Counted from the stretch's first letter, positions 29,199 to 39,091 are shown. The stretch: 64,000 bases of DNA from Aurantimonas endophytica (GCF_014196845.1 NZ_JACIEM010000001.1:310001-374000), one strand, 5' to 3'. Notes: generated from the sequence alone by a model not told the origin. Numbers and translations are program-made.

Positions 29199-30044
29199 TC
29201 AGCGCCCGGTCTCGACCGGCGTGTCGGCGGCCGAGCCCCATTCGGTCCACGAGCCGTCATAGAGCTTGACGTCGGCGTTGCCGAGGCTGGCGAGCGCCAG
29301 GTTCAGCACCGCGGCTGTGACGCCGGAGCCGCAGCTGGTGACCACCGGCGCGTCCGGATCGACGCCGGCCGCGGCGAAAGTGTCGCGCAGCGCTTCCGGC
29401 GACTTCAGCCTGCCGCCCTCGGTGACGAGGCCGATCGGCACGCTGGCTGCGCCCGGCATGTGGCCGGCGCGGACGCCGGCGCGGGGCTCGGGTGCCTCGC
29501 CGGCGAAGCGGTCGGCGGGACGGGCGTCGGCGATCTGCCGCCCGCCGTTCGAGACCCAGGTCTGCATCTCGTCCAGCGAGGCGACGGCGTCGCGGTCGAG
29601 CCGCGCATTGAACTGGGCCGGAGCGGGCGAGGGAACCTCGGTCTCGACCGGCAGCCCGGCAGCCTGCCAGGCCGGAAATCCGCCGTCGAGAAGGCGCACG
29701 TCCTTCGCGCCGAATACCCGGAACAGCCACCAGACGCGCGGCGCCGAGAACAGGCCCATGCCGTCATAGACGACGATCGTGTCGGTGTCGGAAATGCCCA
29801 TCCGCCCGGCGGCATCGGCGAACACCGTCTCCGTCGGCAGCGCGTGCGGCTGGCTGGAGGCGGGATCCACCACCGCATCCTGGTCGAAGAACACGGCGCC
29901 CGGAATGTGCGCCGCATCGTACTCGGCGCGGGCGAAGCGGTTCTGCGCCGGCAGGTACCACGAGGCGTCGACCACGGCGATGCCGGGCCGGCCGAGGGTC
30001 TCGGCGAGCCGTTCGGGGCTTATCAGGAAGGGATTCTGCGTCAT
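29199..30044 (-). CDS. sseA: 3-mercaptopyruvate sulfurtransferase
   Basis: A 281-residue protein with two rhodanese domains. The catalytic cysteine is C238 in TSCGSGVTA, the CGSGVTA loop that marks mercaptopyruvate sulfurtransferases rather than thiosulfate rhodaneses. The N-terminal non-catalytic domain contains VVDASWYLP and YDAAHIPGAVFFDQD. It transfers sulfur from 3-mercaptopyruvate to thiol or cyanide acceptors. It lies downstream of cysK and alaX in the same direction, which fits a role in cysteine/sulfur metabolism, after a gap of 118 bases. Confidence 0.95.
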   Translation of the reverse strand: MTQNPFLISPERLAETLGRPGIAVVDASWYLPAQNRFARAEYDAAHIPGAVFFDQDAVVDPASSQPHALPTETVFADAAGRMGISDTDTIVVYDGMGLFSAPRVWWLFRVFGAKDVRLLDGGFPAWQAAGLPVETEVPSPAPAQFNARLDRDAVASLDEMQTWVSNGGRQIADARPADRFAGEAPEPRAGVRAGHMPGAASVPIGLVTEGGRLKSPEALRDTFAAAGVDPDAPVVTSCGSGVTAAVLNLALASLGNADVKLYDGSWTEWGSAADTPVETGR

Positions 30045-30162
30045 GGCGATGGTCTCGTGTCGGGTGCGCGGCGGCGTCGGCTACAGCCGGCGCAGCACGT
30101 CAGCATAGTCCCGTCCGGGGCGGGAGCGGAAGGCAAGGCGGGCATATCGTTCTGGCGAAATC

Positions 30163-30909
30163 TCAAGCCGGGAGCGGGCCGAAGCGGATCCGGAAGCGGC
30201 GGTTGATCTTGCCCTTCTTCTCGATCTTGCCGATGTGGATCTCGCCGACTTCGCCGGTCTCCTGCACATGCGTGCCGCCGCAGGGCTGCGTGTCGACCGC
30301 GCCGTCCACGCCGATGCAGACCAGCCGGATCCGCCCGGTGCCGCGCGGCGGGCGGACGTTGGCCGACTTCACCAGGCCGGGATTGGCGTCGAGTTCGGCA
30401 TCGGTGATCCAGCGCGTGAAGATCGGGTGGTTCTCGGCCACCAGCTGCATCATCTTGGCGGTGACCTCGGCCTTGTCGGCGGAGGCGTCCGGGATGTCGA
30501 AATCGACGCGGCTCTCCTCCTCGCCGACGGCGGCGCCGGTGATCGGGAACGGGCAGACGACGCTGAGGAGGTGACAGGCCGTGTGCATCCGCATCAGCCT
30601 GTAGCGGCGCTGCCAGTCGACATGCAGCACCAGCGTCGAACCCGACTCCGGCAGGACGGCGCCGGCTTCCGTCAGCATCAACACCGTCGCCTTGTCCGGC
30701 GCATAGACCGTGTCGACGACCTTGATCTGGCGCCCGTCCTCGGTCTCGACGAAGCCGCTGTCGCCCGGCTGGCCGCCGCCGGCCGCGAAGAAATTGGTGC
30801 GGGGGAAGACCAGTCCCACAAGGCCGCCATCAGTTGCCGGCTCGATCCGCTCGAGCCGGGCCTCCATCGTCGAGAGGTAGGAATCCTCCTGGTAGACGCG
30901 CTCGGTCAC
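30163..30909 (-). CDS. Alanyl-tRNA editing protein AlaX
   Basis: A 248-residue free-standing editing domain that hydrolyses mischarged Ser- or Gly-tRNA(Ala). The zinc ligands are seen as H109 and H113 in RMHTACHLL, and as the CGGTHV motif near residue 215 with the cysteine and histidine. FAAGGGQPGDSGFV is also conserved in AlaX and AlaRS editing domains. It starts at a GTG at 30907-30909 that overlaps the cysK stop as GTGA, so it is translationally coupled to cysK. A much longer frame to 32148 simply runs through cysK in the wrong frame. Confidence 0.93.
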   Translation of the reverse strand: MTERVYQEDSYLSTMEARLERIEPATDGGLVGLVFPRTNFFAAGGGQPGDSGFVETEDGRQIKVVDTVYAPDKATVLMLTEAGAVLPESGSTLVLHVDWQRRYRLMRMHTACHLLSVVCPFPITGAAVGEEESRVDFDIPDASADKAEVTAKMMQLVAENHPIFTRWITDAELDANPGLVKSANVRPPRGTGRIRLVCIGVDGAVDTQPCGGTHVQETGEVGEIHIGKIEKKGKINRRFRIRFGPLPA

Positions 30910-31949
30910 GACACGCTCTCGAAGGGAATGTCGAACTCGGCGGGCTTTGCCTCGATCCAGCCCGGCGTCGGCAGACCCTTTTCCTTCAGGAAGGCCGGGT
31001 TGAACAACTTGGACTGGTAGCGGTTGCCGTAGTCGCAGAGCACCGTCACGATCGTGTGGCCGGGGCCCATCTCCCGGGCCATGCGGATCGCGCCGGCAAT
31101 GTTGATGCCGGACGAACCGCCGAGGCAGAGGCCTTCTTCGTGGACCAGCGCGAAGACGATGCGCAGCGCGTCCTCGTCCGGGATCTGGTAGGCGAAATCC
31201 GGTTTGAAACCCTCGAGATTGGCGGTGATCCGGCCCTGGCCGATACCCTCGGTGATCGACGAGCCTTCCGCCTTCAGCTCGCCATGGGCGTAGTAATTGT
31301 AGAGTGAGGCGCCCATCGGGTCGGCGATGCCGATCTTGATGCGGCCGGAGCGGCGCTTCAGGCCGATCGCCGTGCCGGCGAGCGTGCCGCCGGTGCCGAC
31401 GGCGCAGATGAAGCCGTCGACCTCGCCGGCGGTCTGATGCCAGATCTCCTCGGCGGTGGTCACGACATGCGCGTCGCGATTGGCGACGTTGTCGAACTGG
31501 TTCGCCCAGATGGCGCCCTGCGGATGGGTGCGGGCCAGCTGCTCGGCGAGCCGCCCCGACAGCTTCACGTAGTTGTTGGGGTTCCTGTAGGGGACCGCCG
31601 GGACCTCGATCAGCTCGGCGCCCATCAGCCGCAGCGCGTCCTTCTTTTCCTCGCTCTGGGTTTCCGGAATGACGATGACGGTGCGGTAGCCGAGCGCATT
31701 GGCGACCAGCGCCAGGCCGATGCCAGTGTTGCCCGCCGTGCCTTCCACGATGATCGCGCCCGGGTCGAGCAGGCCCTTGTCCTCGGCGTCGCGGATGATC
31801 GCGAGCCCGGCGCGGTCCTTCACCGACTGGCCGGGATTGAGGAACTCTGCCTTGCCGTAGATCTCGCAGCCGGTCTCCTCCGACGCGCGCTGGAGACGGA
31901 TCAGCGGCGTGTTGCCGATGGCATCGAGGACGGAATTGTATCGGGGCAT
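30906..31949 (-). CDS. cysK: Cysteine synthase A
   Basis: A 347-residue PLP enzyme making cysteine from O-acetylserine and sulfide. It opens with IGNTPLIRLQ. The cofactor lysine is K44 in NPGQSVKDRAG, the asparagine loop is EGTAGNTGIGLALV, and the phosphate loop is VGTGGTLAGTAIGL. It is somewhat longer than the usual 310-330 residues because of a C-terminal extension (KLFNPAFLKEKGLPTPGWIE), which is common in alphaproteobacteria. It is first in the group cysK-alaX-sseA-GNAT-OCD. Confidence 0.95.
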   Translation of the reverse strand: MPRYNSVLDAIGNTPLIRLQRASEETGCEIYGKAEFLNPGQSVKDRAGLAIIRDAEDKGLLDPGAIIVEGTAGNTGIGLALVANALGYRTVIVIPETQSEEKKDALRLMGAELIEVPAVPYRNPNNYVKLSGRLAEQLARTHPQGAIWANQFDNVANRDAHVVTTAEEIWHQTAGEVDGFICAVGTGGTLAGTAIGLKRRSGRIKIGIADPMGASLYNYYAHGELKAEGSSITEGIGQGRITANLEGFKPDFAYQIPDEDALRIVFALVHEEGLCLGGSSGINIAGAIRMAREMGPGHTIVTVLCDYGNRYQSKLFNPAFLKEKGLPTPGWIEAKPAEFDIPFESVS

Positions 31950-32259
31950 GGGGGACTCGGAGATCGTGGGGCAAGGAACGCTGCCGCGAACCTATGGTCG
32001 GGCGCGAGGCGAGGCAAGCCGACGAACCATCGACAGCACGTCCCGGGTGCAGATGGCGGTCGTCATGACGGTGTGTCTGCGGCCGCAGCGCAGCCTGTCG
32101 CCCCGGCGGTGTCCCTCCCAGGACTTTCCGTCTGAAGGAAGATTTCATCGTACGTTCGTAACAAAAATCATCCGACAGTCTTTAATATGCCCTTGCGTCA
32201 TGGTAGGTAGTCTTCGCCTTCTGGTATCTGTCAATGCTGCTTATGAAAGAGGATTTCCA
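31950..32259. other. Divergent promoter region
   Basis: These 310 bases separate the start of cysK (minus) from the hypothetical gene at 32260 (plus). It must contain promoters for both. The right half (about 32150-32230) is AT-richer than the surroundings, with TTTAATATGCCC and nearby AAAAAT stretches. I cannot assign a specific operator. Confidence 0.4.
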
Positions 32260-32739
32260 ATGGGAAGGATCATGGGAGAGGATGATGTCTACATCAACAA
32301 CCTCTTCGAATTACTGAATATTCGCTTTGCACCGGCGCAGAGCGGGGCGCCCGAGGAATACGGCGGGATCGAGGAAATGGTCGCGCTGCAACAGGAATTC
32401 GCGATCTTCCAGAAGGGCCGCAGCTTCCAGAAAAGCGCCGCCATCATGAATCTCGGGGGCTTCTGGAACGCCCGGTCGAAGAACCGCTGGTACCAGATGC
32501 TGGCGGATCTCAATTCCTACGAGTCCAATATCGAGGGAATGAACGGCGACGAGGCGATCGTATCCTCGCTGATCGAAAATCTCGCTTCCGCAAAACCGCT
32601 ACCGGTCTATTTCAAGGCCCACGATTCCCGCGTCGAGGGACAGAAGCGGGTCCTGATCGAGAAAGGCCCGGTGAAGGGGTTCTTCATCGAGGCCGACTAC
32701 CTCATCATCTCGCTGCCCATGAAGCCGCGAACCGCCTAG
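32260..32739 (+). CDS. Hypothetical protein, 159 residues
   Basis: A soluble, mixed alpha/beta-looking protein I do not recognise. It begins MGRIMGEDDVYINNLFELLN and contains FWNARSKNRWYQMLADLNSY. The start at 32260 has AGAGGA at seven-base spacing; the open frame continues further upstream but without coding character. Ten bases later a GTG opens the methyltransferase gene, so the two probably form an operon. Confidence 0.7.
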   Translation: MGRIMGEDDVYINNLFELLNIRFAPAQSGAPEEYGGIEEMVALQQEFAIFQKGRSFQKSAAIMNLGGFWNARSKNRWYQMLADLNSYESNIEGMNGDEAIVSSLIENLASAKPLPVYFKAHDSRVEGQKRVLIEKGPVKGFFIEADYLIISLPMKPRTA

Positions 32740-32748
32740 GTCGGTCGG

Positions 32749-33462
32749 GTGGACGTCACCGCTATCGAACCCGGTGGCAGGAAAGGCCTGCCACCGCACA
32801 CCGGACCGGGCGCCGAACGCGAAGACGCGTTCGCCGATCTTCGCGAGACGGTGGACGCCTATTATTCCCGCCGGCTCGCGCGCTTCGGTCCCACCCCGCT
32901 CGGGGTCGACTGGAGCTGCGTGCCGACGCAGGAAATGCGGTTCGTGCAGCTACTCAAGCTGTGCGACTTCTCGACCTCTCGGAAGCTCGTCCTCAATGAC
33001 CTTGGCTGCGGTTATGGGGCGCTACTGGCCTATCTCGGCTGGCGCCATCCCGGCGTCGCGCTCGATTATCTCGGCGTCGACCTGTCGGCGGCGATGATCG
33101 CGCAGGCGAAACGCCTGTGGCGCGGCCAGGCGGGGATCGCCTTCGCAACCGGCAGCGAGTGCCCGCGCGTCGCGGACTATTCGGTCGCCAGCGGCATCTT
33201 CAACGTCGCGCTGGATGCGCCGCGAGAACGCTGGGAGGCCTATGTGGGCTCCGTCCTCAGCCATCTGCGGGCGACCAGCCGGATCGGCTTCGCGGTCAAT
33301 TTCGTCGCGGCTGAGCCGTCGACGGGATCGCTGAAGCCGGGCCTTTATCGAACGTGCCCCGATCGATGGATATCCTACTGCGAGTCCGAATTAGGGGCCG
33401 GCCGCGTTGAACTGGTAACGGCGTACGGAATGCGCGAATTCACTCTACTTGTGTCCGTATAG
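32749..33462 (+). CDS. SAM-dependent class I methyltransferase
   Basis: A 237-residue protein with the SAM-binding glycine motif LNDLGCGYGALLAYLG (motif I), acidic motif II LDYLGVDLS, and downstream FNVALDAP. The acceptor is unknown. The start is a GTG at 32749-32751. Its last 18 bases overlap the end of the minus-strand adenylate cyclase gene, an unusual convergent overlap. It is likely co-transcribed with the hypothetical gene upstream. Confidence 0.85.
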   Translation: MDVTAIEPGGRKGLPPHTGPGAEREDAFADLRETVDAYYSRRLARFGPTPLGVDWSCVPTQEMRFVQLLKLCDFSTSRKLVLNDLGCGYGALLAYLGWRHPGVALDYLGVDLSAAMIAQAKRLWRGQAGIAFATGSECPRVADYSVASGIFNVALDAPRERWEAYVGSVLSHLRATSRIGFAVNFVAAEPSTGSLKPGLYRTCPDRWISYCESELGAGRVELVTAYGMREFTLLVSV

Positions 33463-36400
33463 CGGCACGTCCCGACTTCTGGCGATCTGCTCCAATGCCA
33501 GTCCCAGTCCCGGCTCGAAGCAATGGGCACCGGTCTGCTGGATCATGTCATCGACTTGACCGATAAGAGTTTCAGCTTCCCAGAGCTCCGCCGGATTCCC
33601 GAGCGTCAGCAGGGCAATCGCCTTGACCAGCGTGGCACGAACCTCGGGCATGCGCGCTGTCAGGTCTCTGGCAGCAGCGATCGCCCGATCTGCGGCAGCA
33701 ATGGCCTCGATTTCGTGGCCGGCCTGCAGGTGACATTCTGCGTAAGCGGCCAAGGCGTCGGCCTTGAAATCCCGCGCCGCCTTGAGCGACCCCATCAAAT
33801 CGAGCGCTCTCTCAAGTTCCTGGAGGGCTGTCGCGTGATAGCCCGCAATCGCCGCTGCAAGACCGCTGCAGTAATGGCGAAAGACCAACAGATACGGACT
33901 GCCATGCCGCTCTGCGAGCGCGGCGACGGAAGCGGCGTGTTCGGCCGCCAGCGACGCGTCATGCTGAAACCAGGCAAGATCGATCATGCCGAGATGCGAG
34001 ATGAACAGCACGGTCGGATCGACGAGGGCCGGCTCGAGGGAGAGCATCTGGTCGAAGCAGGCGCGTGCCTCGTCCGGGCGGCCGAGATGGACGAGGATGC
34101 GGCCCCTGAGGCTGAGCACCCAGTGCTCGACATTGTAGCCGAGGAACTGGTGGTCGAAGGGCTCGATGGCCGGGATCCGCTCGAGCGCGGCGTCGTTGGC
34201 CGCCAGCGCCTTGGTGAACAGGCCCGCCCATCCATAGGCCTGGCTGAGCGAGGCGTTGAGCGTCGCTTCACGGCCGCGGTCGCCGGTCGGCTCCACCAGG
34301 GCCAGCGCCCGCTCGATCTGCGCGGCGTAGTCGTCGGCCGGGCCGCCGCTGGCCCCGGCGAGCCGTGCCTCGACGAAGAGCAGTAGCGCGACCATCGCGT
34401 CGTCGGTCTCGCGGGCGATCTGCAGCGCCTCGGCCAGATAGGGCCGCGCTTCCTCGACGGTCACCCCCTCGCGCCAGCCGAGCCAGGCGATCTGGGCGCT
34501 CGCCATGATGCGCAGCTGGTCGACCTCGGGGCAGCGGAGTTCGCCGAGCAGCATCGTGCGGACCTTGCGCCAGCGCTTGATTGCCTCACCGGTACTGGTC
34601 GCGCCGACCCAGCGCGCTGCCCTTGCGCCGAACACCGCGGCAGGGAGGGTGTGGCCCGCCGCTTCGTGATGAAAGGCGATCAGGGCCGCGTCCTCGTCCA
34701 GCCGGCTTGCGGAGTAGCGCTCCAGCGCCTCCGCCACCGCGGCGTGCAGCACGGCGCGGCGCGCCTTGAGCTGCGTCCGGTAAGCGACCTCCTGGATCAG
34801 CGGATGGCGAAAGGCATAGCAGCGGCCGCCGGCGCCCTGTTGCGGCTCGATCATCTCCGCCTCGCTCAGCCGATCGAGCGCCGCATGGACCTCCTCAGGC
34901 GGCACCTCGGCGACGCTCTCCATCACGTTGAGCGGAAACTGCTTGCCGATCGTCGCGCCGATCTGCAGCACGGCGCGCTCGACCGGATCGAGCCGGTCGA
35001 TGCGGGCCCCGATGACGTCCTGGACGGTCGAGGGCAGGGCGTTGTCGTTGGCCGGCGAGCCGAGCGTGTAACTTCCCGGCGCACCGAGCAGCGTGCCGTT
35101 CTCCGACAGCGAGCGCACCAGTTCTTCCATGAAGAAGACGTTGCCACCGCTGCGTTCGGCGACGCGGCGGTGGATGTCCTTGAGTTCCGGCCGCGTGCCG
35201 ACCAGCGTGTCGAGGATCGCGTCGGTCTCGGTGTTGCTGAGTTCGGCCAGGAACATCGAGCGATAGTGCGGCGTGCGCATGAACGGCGCGCGATAGCCGG
35301 GCCGGTAGTTGAAGATCAGCATGGTTCGCGTGTCTTCGACCGCCTCGACCAGCGTGGCGAGGAACTCGCCGCTCGCGGCGTCAGCCCAGTGGAGGTCCTC
35401 GACGATGATCACCGAGGGCTGGCGGCCGATCTGCCTGACCAGATCGCGCAGAATGTCCAACAGGCGCGCCTGCCGTGCCTTAGGGCTCGGCAGGGAGCGC
35501 TGTGGCTCGTCGGCGAGGCCGAGGAACTCGGACAGTAACGCCCGGTCGGCCTCGAACGTCGCGCCGATCTCCGTGAGCCGCTCGGCAATGCGGTCCCGCG
35601 TCAAGGCGGCATCGTCGGACGAGGAGACCTGCAGGATCATCCGCAGGAAATCCAGCGCCAGCTGCAGCGGCGTCGCGTGGCCATAGGGTTGCGCGCGAGC
35701 CTCGTAGACGGGCAGGCCGCGTTCGCGGCACCATTCTGCGAATTCGTAGCAGAGGCGGCTCTTGCCGCTGCCCGGCGCGCCCTCGATGCCGGTGATCCGC
35801 GTCTCGCCGCTTTCGATGGCGCAAAGCGTTTCGCGTAAAGCGGCGATCTCGGCCGTCCTGCCGCAGAAGGTGGTGAGCGTGGCGCCGCGGAACTCGCGGC
35901 TGGCGGGACCGCGCCGACGCGCCAGCAACTGGAACACCGAGACCGGTTCGGGAATGCCTTCCAGCCTTCGGGCGCCGAGCGAGCCTGTGACGAAGCTCGA
36001 GCGGATGAGGCGAAAGCTTTGTTCGGAAATGCAGATTCCGCCGGCATCGGCCAATGCCTGAAGCCGGCTGGCGAGGTGGATGGCGACGCCATGCGCATCC
36101 CGCCGGCCCTGCGGATCGGCGCCCGGCGGGCCGAAGACCACTTCGCCGGTATGCAGCCCGACGCGGATCTTCAGCCCGTCCTCGCGCTGGGCAAAGGCCT
36201 GCTGCAGCGCGAGCGCCGCCTCGCAGGCGAGGAAGGCGTGCCCCTCCTGGGCGCGGGGCGCACCGAACAGCGCGAAGATGCCGTCGCCCATCGTCTGGAC
36301 GACCGTCCCGTCGAAGCGCGTCACCGCGTCGCACATCGCCGCGATCGCCGGTCTGAGCCGATCCATCGCCTGCTCCGGGTCGAGCCGGGCCAGCAGCCGG

Positions 36401-36642
36401 GTCGAACTGACGATGTCGGCGAAGAGGATGGTGGCCTGCTTGAACTCGCCCCCCGCGGCCAGCTGCACGGCGGCAGCCTGCGGTCGCCCGGAAAGCCGCG
36501 TCCCGCACGCGCTGCAGAAGGTCGCCGCCGGCGGGCTCTCCGCCGCACAGCTCGGACACGAGACGACGAGAGGCTCGCCACAGTCTTCACAGTGGGTGCG
36601 GCCGGCCAGGTTCTCGGTGCTACAGCTGGAGCAGCGCATCAT
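33445..36642 (-). CDS. Adenylate/guanylate cyclase-AAA ATPase-TPR protein
   Basis: A 1065-residue multidomain signalling protein. It starts with a double zinc ribbon (CSSC...CEDC, residues 4-21; CPSC...CSAC, 29-46). A class III cyclase domain follows at about 68-245, with the two metal-binding aspartates D76 in FADIVSS and D120 in TMGDGIFALFG. Then comes a large AAA/STAND-type ATPase with Walker A EGAPGSGKSRLCYEFAEW near residue 290 and Walker B VIIVEDLHWADA near 410. The C-terminal half is helical TPR-like repeats. Proteins with this plan are common in Hyphomicrobiales and link protein-protein sensing to cAMP production. It overlaps the methyltransferase gene end by 18 bases. Confidence 0.93.
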   Translation of the reverse strand: MMRCSSCSTENLAGRTHCEDCGEPLVVSCPSCAAESPPAATFCSACGTRLSGRPQAAAVQLAAGGEFKQATILFADIVSSTRLLARLDPEQAMDRLRPAIAAMCDAVTRFDGTVVQTMGDGIFALFGAPRAQEGHAFLACEAALALQQAFAQREDGLKIRVGLHTGEVVFGPPGADPQGRRDAHGVAIHLASRLQALADAGGICISEQSFRLIRSSFVTGSLGARRLEGIPEPVSVFQLLARRRGPASREFRGATLTTFCGRTAEIAALRETLCAIESGETRITGIEGAPGSGKSRLCYEFAEWCRERGLPVYEARAQPYGHATPLQLALDFLRMILQVSSSDDAALTRDRIAERLTEIGATFEADRALLSEFLGLADEPQRSLPSPKARQARLLDILRDLVRQIGRQPSVIIVEDLHWADAASGEFLATLVEAVEDTRTMLIFNYRPGYRAPFMRTPHYRSMFLAELSNTETDAILDTLVGTRPELKDIHRRVAERSGGNVFFMEELVRSLSENGTLLGAPGSYTLGSPANDNALPSTVQDVIGARIDRLDPVERAVLQIGATIGKQFPLNVMESVAEVPPEEVHAALDRLSEAEMIEPQQGAGGRCYAFRHPLIQEVAYRTQLKARRAVLHAAVAEALERYSASRLDEDAALIAFHHEAAGHTLPAAVFGARAARWVGATSTGEAIKRWRKVRTMLLGELRCPEVDQLRIMASAQIAWLGWREGVTVEEARPYLAEALQIARETDDAMVALLLFVEARLAGASGGPADDYAAQIERALALVEPTGDRGREATLNASLSQAYGWAGLFTKALAANDAALERIPAIEPFDHQFLGYNVEHWVLSLRGRILVHLGRPDEARACFDQMLSLEPALVDPTVLFISHLGMIDLAWFQHDASLAAEHAASVAALAERHGSPYLLVFRHYCSGLAAAIAGYHATALQELERALDLMGSLKAARDFKADALAAYAECHLQAGHEIEAIAAADRAIAAARDLTARMPEVRATLVKAIALLTLGNPAELWEAETLIGQVDDMIQQTGAHCFEPGLGLALEQIARSRDVPLYGHK

Positions 36643-36785
36643 TTCTTGCTGCGTGACGAAACGTAACCCCGGGCAAATGACGCTTTTGACCCGGGCCTGT
36701 CAACGTCGCAGCTCACACCGCAGCGCTCTCTCCTGGCACCTTAAGAACCACAGGTTGAGCGTGAGGCGCGGTTCTGCGCCGGGAA

Positions 36786-36974
36786 CTATTCCCGGTAGTG
36801 GGCTTCCGAGAGGATCCGCCGCAGCTCGACCACTGCCGCGAGCCGTCCCTTGTGAAACTCGCTGCCCGGCGCCGTATGCGACTCTGCCTCGATACGCTGT
36901 TCGAGCGAATCCAGCACATGGGCGATATGGTCGCCGGAATAGCTGTCGAAGAGGCGCGGTTTGACCATGTCCAT
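36786..36974 (-). CDS. Small hypothetical protein (62 residues)
   Basis: A short helical protein that reads MDMVKPRLFDSYSGDHIAHV and then LDSLEQRIEAES. The composition and the long helix pattern near the C-terminus (KGRLAAVVELRRILSEAHY) support coding. The start is the ATG at 36972-36974. I do not know its function. It lies downstream of another small gene (37060-37332) on the same strand, 85 bases away. Confidence 0.6.
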   Translation of the reverse strand: MDMVKPRLFDSYSGDHIAHVLDSLEQRIEAESHTAPGSEFHKGRLAAVVELRRILSEAHYRE

Positions 36975-37059
36975 CGCGATCGATTGTACTTTCTGACGGT
37001 CCCCGCTGCCGTCGCGGCCGCCGAAACCGGCATCACGTGATCGGCCGCGATCGGCCTTT

Positions 37060-37332
37060 CTACTTGGCGCCGGCGACCGCGTCCTGCCCCTGCCGGTAAG
37101 GCGCGAATGGCTCGCTCTTGAAGATCTCCTCGATCTCCGACAGCGTGAAGGACGCATCGTCCGTATCGATCGACAGGCTGTAGCGCGGCGTCTCGTCGCC
37201 TTGCATCACGTGGCAGATCGCGTCGGCCAGCGTGTCGAAACGCTGATGCGCCAGGCCACCCTTCGGCAGGACGCGCCGGGCGGATCGCGCCCAGAAGATG
37301 TCGGCGGGGAGGGTGAAGTCGATGTCGTCCAT
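37060..37332 (-). CDS. Small hypothetical protein of rhizobial type
   Basis: A 90-residue protein that begins MDDIDFTLPADIFWARSARR and contains the helix HQRFDTLADAICHVMQ. Similar short proteins that pair an N-terminal tryptophan-containing strand with a FDTxAEAI helix are frequent in Hyphomicrobiales and have no known function. The start at 37330-37332 is preferred over the upstream ATG at 37389, which adds arginine-rich sequence. Confidence 0.65.
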   Translation of the reverse strand: MDDIDFTLPADIFWARSARRVLPKGGLAHQRFDTLADAICHVMQGDETPRYSLSIDTDDASFTLSEIEEIFKSEPFAPYRQGQDAVAGAK

Positions 37333-37502
37333 TCGGGCATCCTGCTGTTGGCGACACGCTCGACTCACCTGAGCGACGCGCCGGATCATTCCTTATGTAG
37401 GGGACCCGTGCCGCATTGTCGCGTTCGCCCGCAAGCGGAGCTTCGAACTCGCCGGTAACAGACTCGCCTCGGGGGCCCATCGGCCGGCTCTGCCCAAATA
37501 GC

Positions 37503-38963
37503 TCAGCCGCGAACCGACCGATACGCGGCGAGCGCGCGGTCGCGCGCCTTTCCGTGGTCGACGACGGGCAGGGGATAGGTTTCTCCGAGGACCACGCCCG
37601 CCTCCTCCAGCTTGCCGGCGGCCGCCGTCCAGGGCGCGTGGATGGCGCTCGCCGGCAGGTCTTTCAGTTCCGGGACATATTGGCGGATATAGTCGCCCGC
37701 CGGGTCGAACTTCTCGCTCTGGGTGACCGGATTGAAGATCCGGAAGAACGGTTGCGCATCGGCGCCGGAGCCTGCGATCCACTGCCATTGCGCGCTGTTG
37801 GACGCGACGTCGCCGTCGACCAGCGTATCCCAGAACCATGCCTCGCCCGCGCGCCAGTCGATCAGCAGGTCCTTGGTCAGGAACGAGCCGACGATCATCC
37901 GCACGCGATTGTGCATCCAGCCGGTCTGCCAGAGCTGCCGCATGCCGGCATCGACGATCGGATAGCCGGTCTGGCCCTTCTGCCAGGCCCGCAGCACCCC
38001 ACTGTCGGTCTCCCAGGGAAAACGGTCGAAGCGGGCGTTGAAGTTCCGGCTGCCGAGTGGCCCGAAATGATAGAGCAGATGGTAGCTGAAATCCCGCCAG
38101 ACGAGTTCCTTGCGGAAGGTGCGCAGCGCCTCCGGCCGGACCGTCTCGTCCTCGGCAGCGCGGACGGTCGCCGTATGCCAGAGCCGGTAGGGGGAGATCT
38201 CGCCCCAGCGCAGATGCGGCGACATGCGAGACGTGGAGTCGATCGCCATCCGGTCACGCCCGTCGTCATAGGTCCCGAGCCGCTCGTCGCAGAACGCCGC
38301 GAAGCGGCGGTGAGCCGCGACCTCGCCGATGTCCCAGAACGACGCCAGCCCTGCGGACCAGTCGGGCTTCGTCGGCCGCAGCCCCCAGCTGTCGAGCGTG
38401 TCGGAGCGGGGCGGTTTCGCCGCCGGGCGCAGGCTCCGGGGTACATCGATCGGGTCGCGCGGCTCGGCCTCCGACACGTTCTTCCAGAACGGCGTGTAGA
38501 CCTTGTAGTAGCCGCCGGTCTTGGTCGCGACGCGCTCCGGCTTGTGGAGAATGTTGGCGGTGAAGCCCCTGACCGCTACGTTGTCTCCCAGGGCATCGGC
38601 CACGGCCTGATCGGCTGCGCGCCCGGCCTGGTCGTAGCGGCGGTTGAACAGGAGAGCGCCGGCGCCGACCGAGTTGACGACATCCGGAACCTCGACCGCT
38701 GCCTTGCCGCGACGAAGCACGAGATCCGCGCCGATTTTCTGCAGCGATCGTGCAAATGCCGCCAGCGAATGATGCAGCCACCAGCGGTGCGCGCCGCCGA
38801 TCGGGCGCAGGCCGGGCGATTCTTCGTCGAGGACGTAGAGCGGTACGACCGGCCGACCCGAGTTCGCGGCTTCCGCCAGCGCTGGATTGTCGTCGAGCCG
38901 CAGATCGTCCCGCAGCCATACGACGATGGGGCGTTGGTCGTCCGTCTGTCGGTGTTCAGTCAT
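37503..38963 (-). CDS. phrB: Deoxyribodipyrimidine photolyase
   Basis: A 486-residue flavoprotein of the photolyase/cryptochrome family, probably a class I CPD photolyase that repairs UV-induced pyrimidine dimers using blue light. The N-terminal antenna domain starts [20 protein letters not shown]. The FAD domain shows [14 protein letters not shown] and [32 protein letters not shown] with RVRM, and [12 protein letters not shown]. The start is at 38961-38963, with AGAGGGA six bases upstream. The frame stays open to 39152, but that part translates the antisense of tRNA-Asn. Confidence 0.95.
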   Translation of the reverse strand: MTEHRQTDDQRPIVVWLRDDLRLDDNPALAEAANSGRPVVPLYVLDEESPGLRPIGGAHRWWLHHSLAAFARSLQKIGADLVLRRGKAAVEVPDVVNSVGAGALLFNRRYDQAGRAADQAVADALGDNVAVRGFTANILHKPERVATKTGGYYKVYTPFWKNVSEAEPRDPIDVPRSLRPAAKPPRSDTLDSWGLRPTKPDWSAGLASFWDIGEVAAHRRFAAFCDERLGTYDDGRDRMAIDSTSRMSPHLRWGEISPYRLWHTATVRAAEDETVRPEALRTFRKELVWRDFSYHLLYHFGPLGSRNFNARFDRFPWETDSGVLRAWQKGQTGYPIVDAGMRQLWQTGWMHNRVRMIVGSFLTKDLLIDWRAGEAWFWDTLVDGDVASNSAQWQWIAGSGADAQPFFRIFNPVTQSEKFDPAGDYIRQYVPELKDLPASAIHAPWTAAAGKLEEAGVVLGETYPLPVVDHGKARDRALAAYRSVRG

Positions 38964-39091
38964 GCCGGTCCCTCTCGTCGCCGCCTTAGCTGTGGCAGGC
39001 GCTCGGCGGGGCGAGGCGGGTGCGACAAAGCGTTGCCGGGGGCCGGCGGCATCGCAGCTTGCCTGTTCGATCAGGTGATGAAGTTGGACGG

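Noticed and set aside
30163-32148. A single 661-residue minus-strand protein
   Set aside because: Its first 400 residues are cysK read in the wrong frame; the real AlaX starts at the GTG at 30909.
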